This document shows positions 1-7,174 of a stretch of 64,000 nt of DNA, one piece after another. The DNA is taken from positions 62,001 to 126,000 of the forward strand of contig NZ_SETE01000001.1 in the NCBI RefSeq assembly GCF_004152935.1, given 5' to 3'. The notes under the pieces were generated by a model that saw only the letters and a program-made list of their open reading frames with translations, ran no database searches and had not been told where the DNA came from. This stretch comes from Brumimicrobium glaciale (GTDB taxonomy: Bacteria; Bacteroidota; Bacteroidia; Flavobacteriales_D; Crocinitomicaceae). Within the stretch, counting starts at the first letter, position 1. Every line of letters begins with the position of its first letter. The position numbers and the translations under genes are program-made.

Positions 1-1668
1 TCTTCTGCAAACAATGAAAATACAGGTCACTTTGATATCAACGTAGGTTGGAAAAAATGGGCAATTGTAACGAGTGTTTCGGCTAACAAATTTGACCATT
101 TGCGTCAAGGAAGTAATGGTCCAGACGATTATTTGAAGCCTTTTCATGTTCAGCGAATTGACAGTGTAGATGTTGTCATTGCGCAGGAAGACGAATTGTT
201 GCAAGTGCCAAGTGCATACAGTCAAATGAATTTGATGCAAAAAGTGCGTTATGCTCCAAATGAAAAATGGGATATCGAATATGCTTTTCATTATTCAGAA
301 ACAAGTTCTTATGGACGTTATGATAGACATCATGAGATGAAAGGCATTGCTCCAAAATATGCAGAGTGGGGATACGGTCCACAAAAATGGATGATGAATC
401 AACTGTCTATCAATAACTATTCTAAGAATGTGATGTATGACCAAATGAGTATAAAAATTGCTCATCAAAATTTCGTTGAAAGTAGAATTGACAGAAAATT
501 CAACAATAACAACCGCAGAACCAGAGAAGAAAATGTAACTGCGTACTCTGCAAACGTTGATTTCTCAAAGCGGTTCAGTGCTAAGAACAATTTGTTCTAT
601 GGAGTTGAGTATGTAATTAATGATGTTACATCAACTGGAATTGTTGAAAATATCAATACAGGTATTTCAGCACCAGCTGCGGCTCGTTATCCTCAGTCTC
701 AATGGCAATCGCTGGGCGTTTATTTGAATGATGAACACAAAATCACAGATAAGCTAACTGTTCAAGCAGGTTTGCGCTACACACATTATTTGTTAGATGC
801 TAAATTCGACAGTACTTTCTATTCTTTCCCATTTCAAGAAGCAAATCTTAACAATGGTGCATTGACGGGAGGACTTGGAGCAGTTTACAGCTTTGATGCG
901 AAAACAGTTTTGAGATTCAATGCTTCAACAGCTTTCCGTTCACCAAACGTGGATGACATCGGAAAAGTTTTTGATTCAGAGCCAGGAGCAGTTGTAATTC
1001 CAAATCCAGAGTTAAGTGCAGAATATGCATATAACGTAGATTTGGGAGTGACAAGAGTTTTTGGAAACGTGTTGAAATTAGATTTAACAGGTTACTATAC
1101 TTTACTTGAAAATGCTTTAGTGCGCCGTGATTTCCAATTAAATGGAATGGACAGTATCATGTATGATGGCTCATTGAGTAAAGTTGAAGCACTTCAAAAT
1201 GCGGCAAAAGCCAACGTTTATGGAGTCCAAGCGGGTGTTGACATCAACTTAACGAATGGATTTATCTTGAGTTCAAAATTCAACTACCAAATGGGAGAAG
1301 AAGAAATGGATGATGGTTCATTAAGTGCGTCTCGTCATGCTGCGCCATGGTTTGGTGTAACGCGTTTGAGCTATACTTACCGTAAATTGCGTTTAGAAGT
1401 TAATGCGCAATATCAAGGTGAAAGAGTTCATGAAGACTTAGCAGTGACTGAGCAAGGTAAAAGTGATATTTATGCACTTGATGAAAATGGAAATACATAT
1501 TCACCAAGTTGGTACACTGTTAATTTAAAAGCAATGTATCAATTCCACGATAATTTTACAATGAGTGGAGGATTAGAAAACATCACAGACCAAAGATATC
1601 GTACATACAGTTCTGGACTTTCCGGAGCAGGAAGAAACTTTGTTTTGTCGTTGATTGCTAATTTTTAA
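1..1668 (+). CDS. TonB-dependent receptor, C-terminal part (runs off left edge)
   Basis: Outer-membrane beta-barrel of the TonB-dependent receptor family, which imports siderophores, cobalamin or glycans using TonB/ExbB/ExbD energy. The frame is open from base 1, so the start, signal peptide and plug domain lie outside the window and about 555 residues are visible. Seen: alternating hydrophobic/polar beta-strands, the barrel motif TAFRSPNVDDIGK, the typical late motif GGLENITDQRYR, and the C-terminal aromatic ending LSLIANF expected for BamA insertion. The substrate cannot be told from this part. A terminator follows directly, so this is the last gene of its transcript. Confidence 0.9.
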   Translation, partial: SSANNENTGHFDINVGWKKWAIVTSVSANKFDHLRQGSNGPDDYLKPFHVQRIDSVDVVIAQEDELLQVPSAYSQMNLMQKVRYAPNEKWDIEYAFHYSETSSYGRYDRHHEMKGIAPKYAEWGYGPQKWMMNQLSINNYSKNVMYDQMSIKIAHQNFVESRIDRKFNNNNRRTREENVTAYSANVDFSKRFSAKNNLFYGVEYVINDVTSTGIVENINTGISAPAAARYPQSQWQSLGVYLNDEHKITDKLTVQAGLRYTHYLLDAKFDSTFYSFPFQEANLNNGALTGGLGAVYSFDAKTVLRFNASTAFRSPNVDDIGKVFDSEPGAVVIPNPELSAEYAYNVDLGVTRVFGNVLKLDLTGYYTLLENALVRRDFQLNGMDSIMYDGSLSKVEALQNAAKANVYGVQAGVDINLTNGFILSSKFNYQMGEEEMDDGSLSASRHAAPWFGVTRLSYTYRKLRLEVNAQYQGERVHEDLAVTEQGKSDIYALDENGNTYSPSWYTVNLKAMYQFHDNFTMSGGLENITDQRYRTYSSGLSGAGRNFVLSLIANF

Positions 1669-1695
1669 AGGGGAAGAAAGGTTTATTTTAGAAGA

Positions 1696-1723
1696 GGACT
1701 GTCGATTGGCAGTCCTTTTTTTT
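1696..1723 (+). terminator. Rho-independent terminator of the TonB-receptor gene
   Basis: The inverted repeat GGACTG / CAGTCC (8-nt loop) is followed by a run of eight T, 28 bases after the receptor stop codon. Confidence 0.85.
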
Positions 1724-1735
1724 GGTTAAGGATGG

Positions 1736-2000
1736 AGAGCTCTGGCGTTGTAATGGAACGCGGATGACACGGATCTCCGATCGTGGATTTTCACGGACTT
1801 TGTTTGTAGAGATTTTGTTCACCTGTGGTGAGTTTTTTTACGCAGAGCTGCACAGAGGGTTTTCACAGAGTTTCACAGAGAAAATTTACCACAGCAGAAT
1901 TGAACCTCTGCGTTCTTTGCGCTAAACCTCTTTGTCCTTTGCGGTTAACCCCTCAATCCTCCACAATTCGTAATTCTCCCATTCGTAATTCGTAATTGTT
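1736..2000. repeat. Composite intergenic repeat region
   Basis: This gap before dxr holds no gene. About 1740-1805 carries a 'TGTAATGGAACGCGG ... GGATTTTCACGGA' block that recurs inverted at 10265-10381. About 1838-1950 is a 'CGCAGAG / CACAGAG / CTCTGCGTTCTTTGCGCT' block related to 10957-11012, 23224-23270 and 47042-47090. About 1967-2000 holds repeated ATTCGTAATT, also found at 23336-23370. An open frame through these blocks is a by-product of the repeats. Confidence 0.7.
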
Positions 2001-2040
2001 TCCCAATTGTTTCCTATTTTTACATTTAAAATACAACATC

Positions 2041-3228
2041 GTGGATACAGGAGTTCAAGAAGAAGAAAAAAAGACGAAAGGAATTGCCATTTTAGGTTGT
2101 ACCGGATCTATTGGTACACAGGCTTTGGAAGTTATTGAAGCTTATCCTGATTTATTTGATTTGGAAGTGATCACAGCAAATAACAATGCTGATTTATTGA
2201 TTGAACAAGCAATAAAATTTCAACCCAATACGGTTGTTATTGTCAACACTGATTTGCTTGAGAAAGTAAAAACAGCTCTTGAAGACCACGATATTCACGT
2301 TTACGGAGGAAAAGATTCGCTTTGTCAAGTAGTAGAATTTAAGGAAGTTGATATTGTATTGACCGCTTTGGTAGGTTATGCAGGATTAAAACCAACTATG
2401 CATGCCATTGAAGCGAAAAAAGCCATTGCTTTAGCGAACAAGGAAACTTTGGTTGTTGCAGGTGAAATGATCACCAAAATGGCCAGAGAAAATGCTGTAA
2501 ATATTTATCCAGTAGACTCAGAACATTCAGCAATTTTCCAATGTTTAGTTGGTGAATTCCATAATAAAATTGAGAAGATTTATTTGACTGCTTCTGGAGG
2601 ACCATTTAGAGGTTGGACAACAGAACAATTGAAAGATGTAAAACCAGAACAAGCATTAAAACATCCGAATTGGGAAATGGGTGCAAAAATCACAATTGAT
2701 TCTGCGACTTTGATGAATAAAGGATTAGAAGTAATTGAAGCGAAATGGCTTTTTGCTTTAAAACCAGATCAAATTGATGTAATTGTTCATCCACAATCGA
2801 TTGTCCATTCCTTGGTGCAATTTGAAGATGGAAGTATGAAGGCACAAATGGGATTGCCAGATATGAAATTACCAATTCAATATGCTTTGACTTATCCTGA
2901 AAGATTGAAAACAGATTATCCAAGATTCAATTTCATGGATTACCCAAATCTAACTTTCGAACAACCGAACAGAGAAGTTTTTAGAAATCTAGATCTTGCT
3001 TATTTAGCAATGGATATGGAAGGAACAGCGGCTTGTGCTTTAAATGCAGCGAATGAAATTACTGTTCAAGCATTTTTAGATAAGAAAATTGGATTCTTAG
3101 ATATTGCAATCATCAACGAGAAAACAATGTTGGGAGTGGAGCATATTGCTAAACCAAAATATGAAGATTATGTTTCTGTGGATAGTGCAGCAAGAAAATT
3201 TGCTGAGCAGTTGATAAAAGGCAATTGA
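2041..3228 (+). CDS. dxr: 1-deoxy-D-xylulose 5-phosphate reductoisomerase
   Basis: Cytoplasmic enzyme that converts DXP to 2-C-methyl-D-erythritol 4-phosphate with NADPH, the committed step of the MEP isoprenoid pathway. Seen: N-terminal nucleotide-binding motif GCTGSIGTQ, the substrate/metal motif PVDSEHSAIFQ, the ASGGPFRGW loop, NWEMGAKITIDSATLMNKG and the C-terminal ALNAANE motif. I chose GTG at 2041, giving 395 residues, the usual family length; the longer reading from a TTG at 1996 begins inside the upstream repeat. In many relatives rseP follows dxr, but here dxr stands alone. Identification is secure; the exact start is less so. Confidence 0.95.
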   Translation: MDTGVQEEEKKTKGIAILGCTGSIGTQALEVIEAYPDLFDLEVITANNNADLLIEQAIKFQPNTVVIVNTDLLEKVKTALEDHDIHVYGGKDSLCQVVEFKEVDIVLTALVGYAGLKPTMHAIEAKKAIALANKETLVVAGEMITKMARENAVNIYPVDSEHSAIFQCLVGEFHNKIEKIYLTASGGPFRGWTTEQLKDVKPEQALKHPNWEMGAKITIDSATLMNKGLEVIEAKWLFALKPDQIDVIVHPQSIVHSLVQFEDGSMKAQMGLPDMKLPIQYALTYPERLKTDYPRFNFMDYPNLTFEQPNREVFRNLDLAYLAMDMEGTAACALNAANEITVQAFLDKKIGFLDIAIINEKTMLGVEHIAKPKYEDYVSVDSAARKFAEQLIKGN

Positions 3229-3250
3229 TAATTAACAATTGATAATTGAA
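3226..3250. repeat. AT-rich TTGATAATTAACAATTGATAATT repeat
   Basis: Begins on the dxr stop codon. The same TTGATAATT / TTAACAATT words recur at 27354-27560, 28489-28527, 46666-46697, 47188-47212 and 59335-59370. Confidence 0.6.
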
Positions 3251-3290
3251 AAATCGTGATCGTGTAAACTGGATTTGAAAAACATTAGCC

Positions 3291-3328
3291 AAAAAAAAAC
3301 GCTATGTTATTCAACACAGCGCCTTTTT
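3291..3328. terminator. Bidirectional terminator between dxr and the DUF3817 gene
   Basis: The arms CGCTATGTT / AACACAGCG (one mismatch) around ATTC are flanked by A9 on the left and T5 on the right, so they can serve both convergent genes. Confidence 0.65.
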
Positions 3329-3423
3329 GAGTAGTAAGTCAAATGGTTTAGGGTGTGGTGAATAAATGCTTTTAAAGATAATCCTACTATCTTGATAGAG
3401 TAAAGTTAAACTCTTTTATTTAA

Positions 3424-3738
3424 TTATTTGAACTTTAGACTTTTTTCTTGTTCTTTTTTGAAAATTTTAGCATCAGCCACGAAAGTTCCAAAGGGAATTA
3501 GGGAAGATAAATATGCCCAGACATTTGTCATAAATGACCATTTTTTGTCAAGGTTTACAACAAAAACCATGATACAATAAGCGATAAATAAAAAACCATG
3601 TGCCATTCCTACAATTTTATTTGCTGTTGGCATATCTAAGGCATATTTCATATACATCGTTAAACCTAAAGCAAGGTAAGAAATCCCTTCTACCAAAGCC
3701 AAAACTCTGAGTATTCCTAAACTAGTTGAAAAATTCAT
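3424..3738 (-). CDS. DUF3817 family membrane protein
   Basis: A 104-residue inner-membrane protein with three hydrophobic segments (about residues 8-28, 42-62, 72-90), the size and layout of the DUF3817/YdzA family, whose biochemical function is unknown. The family-like sequence LRVLALVEGISYLALG opens the first segment, and a lysine-rich tail (KKEQEKSLKFK) probably faces the cytoplasm. It is monocistronic, convergent with dxr and divergent from the cupin gene. Family call is from pattern recognition. Confidence 0.75.
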   Translation of the reverse strand: MNFSTSLGILRVLALVEGISYLALGLTMYMKYALDMPTANKIVGMAHGFLFIAYCIMVFVVNLDKKWSFMTNVWAYLSSLIPFGTFVADAKIFKKEQEKSLKFK

Positions 3739-3907
3739 TTTTTTTTGTGCAAAGATAGCAATTATAGAGGGTGATTTGGGTTAGGGAATTGTTAAATGAT
3801 GAGGTGATGTTTGGAGCTAATTATTTAATACGAAGAAGATTTACTGTTCAACAATAGTTTTTTGTAATTTCTTGAATTAGTAATAAACATTTTTAAACTT
3901 AGAAATT

Positions 3908-4207
3908 ATGAAAGAAGTAAAAATGCCAAAAACGATACTTTTAGAGAAAGGAAAAGTTTTTAAAAATCTTAAAATGATTGCAGAAGGTAATTCAATTGGT
4001 CCAAAGCATTTGTCTGTAGAAGAGTCCATTTTAACCATGATTAAAGGGAAAGCTATTTTAAAAATGGAAGGTAAAGAGCATCAATTAAACGTTGGTGATG
4101 CGATAATAATTCCTGGAGGAATAGAACATTATTTAGAAATTATTGAAGATACCGAAGCAATTCACACAATGTCTGTAGTTAATAAGATAAAGATGTTGAA
4201 GGAATAG
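3908..4207 (+). CDS. Small cupin-domain protein
   Basis: A 99-residue single-domain cupin. Seen: the second cupin motif GDAIIIPGGIEHYLEI (about residues 65-80), with the G-D, P-G and H positions kept, after a strand-rich half containing MIKGKAILKMEGKEHQL. The first cupin motif's HxH cluster is weak, so metal binding is doubtful. Such proteins can bind metals, sugars or small regulators; nothing here picks one. It stands alone after a short A/T-rich leader with no terminator seen behind it. It is not a truncated larger enzyme as far as I can tell. Confidence 0.75.
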   Translation: MKEVKMPKTILLEKGKVFKNLKMIAEGNSIGPKHLSVEESILTMIKGKAILKMEGKEHQLNVGDAIIIPGGIEHYLEIIEDTEAIHTMSVVNKIKMLKE

Positions 4208-4249
4208 AAATCATTCTTACTGCGCTACTTTATCGTTACCGCTTTTAAT

Positions 4250-4370
4250 CTTTACTTGCTCAAATGAACTTAAAAAAAATTATCTTTTTCTTTTCACAGA
4301 CTTAATAACAACAAGCATAGAATATGATTTTAACGCAATCGAAAAAAGTTATAGCGAGAAAACAGAAGTA
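4250..4370 (+). pseudogene. Decayed duplicate of the leuS leader and start
   Basis: This stretch matches 7108-7240 (leuS leader and first codons). Both contain CTTTACTTGCTCAAATGAAC, an A8 tract, TTATCTTT, then ACAACAAGCAT followed by the coding start. In this copy the start codon is ATA (4317) instead of ATG, and it still reads EYDFNAIEK before a small deletion and loss of similarity near GCGAGAAAAC. It therefore cannot be translated as leuS. The sequence from 4371 to the next gene (4636) is A/T-rich and shows nothing I recognise. Confidence 0.8.
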
Positions 4371-4635
4371 AAATCGCTTAATAAATTTATCCTCTTATCA
4401 TACCCACTAAGTTCCATCTACATTTAAAACAATATTAATAAAGCATCGGGTTTTGAAATTCAACAAGGATTAATTATTAAAAACATTGAAATTTTATTAG
4501 CAACTCTTGATATTTAGATGAATAGTTACAAGTATTTCATTAAGAGTATATAATTTACTAACTTAGATGACATAATACTACATAAGTTAGCTAAGTTATA
4601 TCAAAAACGTTGTGAAACTTGACAAAAAAAAGAAT

Positions 4636-6435
4636 ATGAAATCAACATTATCAGCATTTTCCTCATTAATCATTATCATAGGATTACTTTTTGGAACAAA
4701 TTCCATTGCGAATGCACAACAAGGTGACATTATAGTTACTGCATGTGCTACTGCTACTTACACCTTGAGTTCAGGTACATCCATTCATTTTTATGACGAT
4801 GGCGGGCCGGGAGGAGACTGTGCAAACGGAGGAAGTGTTGCAAATGGTAACTATGCAAACTCTGGCTGTGAAACAATAACAACTATATGTCCTGCTCCTG
4901 GTGAAACCTTAAATGTTGATTTTATAGTTCTTTCCATGTTTGCAACACCAAGCGGTTTTGATTGGATGGTTATATACGAAGGTCCAACTACAACTGGTAA
5001 TATTTTATTTGATAATCGCAGTGGAGGGCCTGACAACCCGAATGCAACAAGTTGTACTTATGATAACAGCGCTCAATTCTGTATTACTGATAACTGCTTC
5101 ACTTTCCGATTCTATGCTTCCAGTGTAGTTAATAAGGAAGGTTGGGATGCACTGGTCTCTTCTACTCCGACTTTAGGGCCAGGATCAATAGATATTGATG
5201 TTACAGATCCTACTTGTACAACTGACGGTTCTGCTGAGCTTTTGAATTATGATAACACTTTAACTTATGTTTTTACACCAGCTGGACCTACGATAGGGCC
5301 TTTAGGAGAAATTATAGGGGCTAATTTTGGACAAAACTATTCTATTGAAATACTTAATGGGGCTTGTGGTGTTGAAGCTTCTTTTCAAATTAAAGCGCAA
5401 TTCATTACCCCAGATGCACCAGATTTTGTTATTACAGCGCCTACTTGTTTAGCTGATGGTTCTGCTGAGATAAATAATTATCTTGTTGGAGCAACTTACA
5501 CATTTACACCTGCTGGGCCTTCCGTTGGGGGTGCTGGTGTAGTCACTGGGGCAACCTTCGGACAAAATTATTCTGTTGAAGTTGATAATGGCAATTGTAC
5601 TGCCACAGCTACTTTCCAAGTTGAAGAGCAATTCGATACACCAATACCTGATTTCTTTGGTGATCTACTTGAAGGATGTAGTCCTCATACCGTTACTTTT
5701 ATTGATACATCCGGATTTGCGAATGCAACTTGTACATGGGATTTTGGTGATGGTAATACTAGTAATTTATGTGACACTGTCTCGCATATCTTTACAGGAG
5801 GAGGAATTTATGATGTAACATTAACTATGGAAAGTGAGTTTGGGTGTATTGGAGATACGACCTTAATAAATTATATTGAGGTAGCAGATGATCCAATTGC
5901 TGATTTTACAGCAGATCCGATGATGTCCGATTATACTGATACCGAAGTGAATTTCACGAATGAATCTACTAATGCAACAAGTTATATTTGGGATTTTGGT
6001 GATTTATCTCCTCAAGTGAATGATGTTGATCCCGTTCATGAATTTCCAAATGGTGTTGCTAATAACTATACTGTAACGCTCTATGCTATGGGTGACTTAG
6101 GATGTGTTGATACAGCAACTTTAGTGATAATCATTAAAAATCCAGATCTTGATTTTTCTATTCCAAATGTATTTACACCAAATGGAGACAATGAAAATGA
6201 CTTCTTTCAAATGGTTAACGTTGAAAATATTCCTGAATTAGAGATTGTTATTTTAAACCGTTGGGGAAATCTTGTCTTTGAAAGTGGAGAAGTAAACTTT
6301 AAATGGAACGGATTAATACAAAATAATGGGGCAGAATGTTCTGATGGAACCTACTTCTATAAAGTTATATTAAAAGACCTTAATGGAAAAGAAATTACTG
6401 AACATGGTTTTGTTCAATTGTCGAGAGGCAAATAA
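4636..6435 (+). CDS. Secreted CUB/PKD protein with gliding-type T9SS C-terminal domain
   Basis: A 599-residue exported protein. The ATG at 4636 starts a signal peptide (MKSTLSAF... ending IANAQQ); an upstream GTG at 4612 is less likely. Domain order: a CUB-like domain (about 30-170; DWMVIYEGP, CFTFRFYASS), two internal repeats of about 75 residues (about 175-325) sharing TYxFTPAGP and FGQNYSxE, two PKD domains (about 335-500; CTWDFGDG, YIWDFGD), and a C-terminal domain (about 505-599; IPNVFTPNGDNENDFF, NRWGNLVF, DGTYFYKV) matching the 'gliding motility-associated C-terminal' (T9SS type B) sorting family. Probable adhesin-like surface protein. It lies between the fossil and real copies of the leuS start. 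Confidence 0.88.
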   Translation: MKSTLSAFSSLIIIIGLLFGTNSIANAQQGDIIVTACATATYTLSSGTSIHFYDDGGPGGDCANGGSVANGNYANSGCETITTICPAPGETLNVDFIVLSMFATPSGFDWMVIYEGPTTTGNILFDNRSGGPDNPNATSCTYDNSAQFCITDNCFTFRFYASSVVNKEGWDALVSSTPTLGPGSIDIDVTDPTCTTDGSAELLNYDNTLTYVFTPAGPTIGPLGEIIGANFGQNYSIEILNGACGVEASFQIKAQFITPDAPDFVITAPTCLADGSAEINNYLVGATYTFTPAGPSVGGAGVVTGATFGQNYSVEVDNGNCTATATFQVEEQFDTPIPDFFGDLLEGCSPHTVTFIDTSGFANATCTWDFGDGNTSNLCDTVSHIFTGGGIYDVTLTMESEFGCIGDTTLINYIEVADDPIADFTADPMMSDYTDTEVNFTNESTNATSYIWDFGDLSPQVNDVDPVHEFPNGVANNYTVTLYAMGDLGCVDTATLVIIIKNPDLDFSIPNVFTPNGDNENDFFQMVNVENIPELEIVILNRWGNLVFESGEVNFKWNGLIQNNGAECSDGTYFYKVILKDLNGKEITEHGFVQLSRGK

Positions 6436-6644
6436 TAGTACCTTCAAGTTTGTTTGTTTTAGCGTTTAAAAGGGTTGAAAAAGTAAGAAAAAACACCTAA
6501 TTTATTGATGGCCTTCAATAAGAATTAGCTAAACTTCAACCGATGATACCGCTGTTTGAACGTTTAAGTTTATTGTGAATAATAAGTGAACGTCCAGTTA
6601 ATACAGTAATCTATTAAGCAGGCTTTTTAATAGCAGTCGTTTTT

Positions 6645-6950
6645 TTATTCTTCGATATTTTGTTCATCTTCTCTTTTAGAGGTGATTTTAAACTCTTTAA
6701 TTGTGTAGCCAGTAGCTGCTGCAATTTCTTTAAAATTTTCTTCGGTGTAGACGATTTTAGATTCAAAAAAGAATACCCCATCTTCAATGTGTTTATCGTA
6801 TTCCTCTAAATGTTGAGAAAAATCATCAAAAACTTCTTTAGGTTGCTTGTCGTTTAACGATTCTACCTCGAAAGCATATTTATGCTGTGAAAATGATAAA
6901 AATGAGAACCCTATGAAGAAAGATGTTATAACGTAGTTTTTTAAGTACAT
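6645..6950 (-). CDS. Small secreted protein, unknown function
   Basis: I do not recognise this 101-residue protein. Seen: an N-terminal hydrophobic signal-like stretch (VITSFFIGFSFLSFSQ) with probable cleavage after about residue 21, then a highly charged, acidic mature part with two tyrosines in VYTEENFKEI and an acidic tail (EDEQNIEE). It contains no cysteine, so it is not a lipoprotein. The gene stands alone on the minus strand between a T9SS cargo gene and leuS, inside the segment bounded by the two leuS start copies. Confidence 0.6.
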   Translation of the reverse strand: MYLKNYVITSFFIGFSFLSFSQHKYAFEVESLNDKQPKEVFDDFSQHLEEYDKHIEDGVFFFESKIVYTEENFKEIAAATGYTIKEFKITSKREDEQNIEE

Positions 6951-7001
6951 AATTGAAATAGTTAATGATTGTTCCTACGAATCTAATAAATAATTGGTTA
7001 A

Positions 7002-7097
7002 GTAACACTATTGTCCGATGAGTATATGTCTGTGAGTTTTACTGATGGGGAATTTTATTCCTTTACTTATAAAAATGTTGCTGCTCCTTATAAATAG
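7002..7097 (+). other. Possible 3' remnant of a lost gene
   Basis: A short open frame without a start codon reads ...DEYMSVSFTDGEFYSFTYKN... and ends in TAG. The composition is protein-like rather than repeat-like, but it is too short to assign. It lies just before the leuS leader, in the same segment as the decayed leuS copy. Confidence 0.2.
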
Positions 7098-7174
7098 TAT
7101 TCAGAAACTTTACTTGCTCAAATGAACCTAAAAAAAATTATCTTTGCCCTTTCAAAAACGAAACAGCAACAAGC

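Noticed and set aside
1722-1925. 67-codon open frame between the TonB-receptor gene and dxr
   Set aside because: Built entirely from interspersed repeats shared with other gaps; begins right at the terminator's T-run.
2041-3228. Alternative start of dxr at TTG 1996
   Set aside because: The added 15 residues (hydrophobic FPNCFLFLHL) come from the edge of a repeat and would place a membrane-like segment on a cytoplasmic enzyme.
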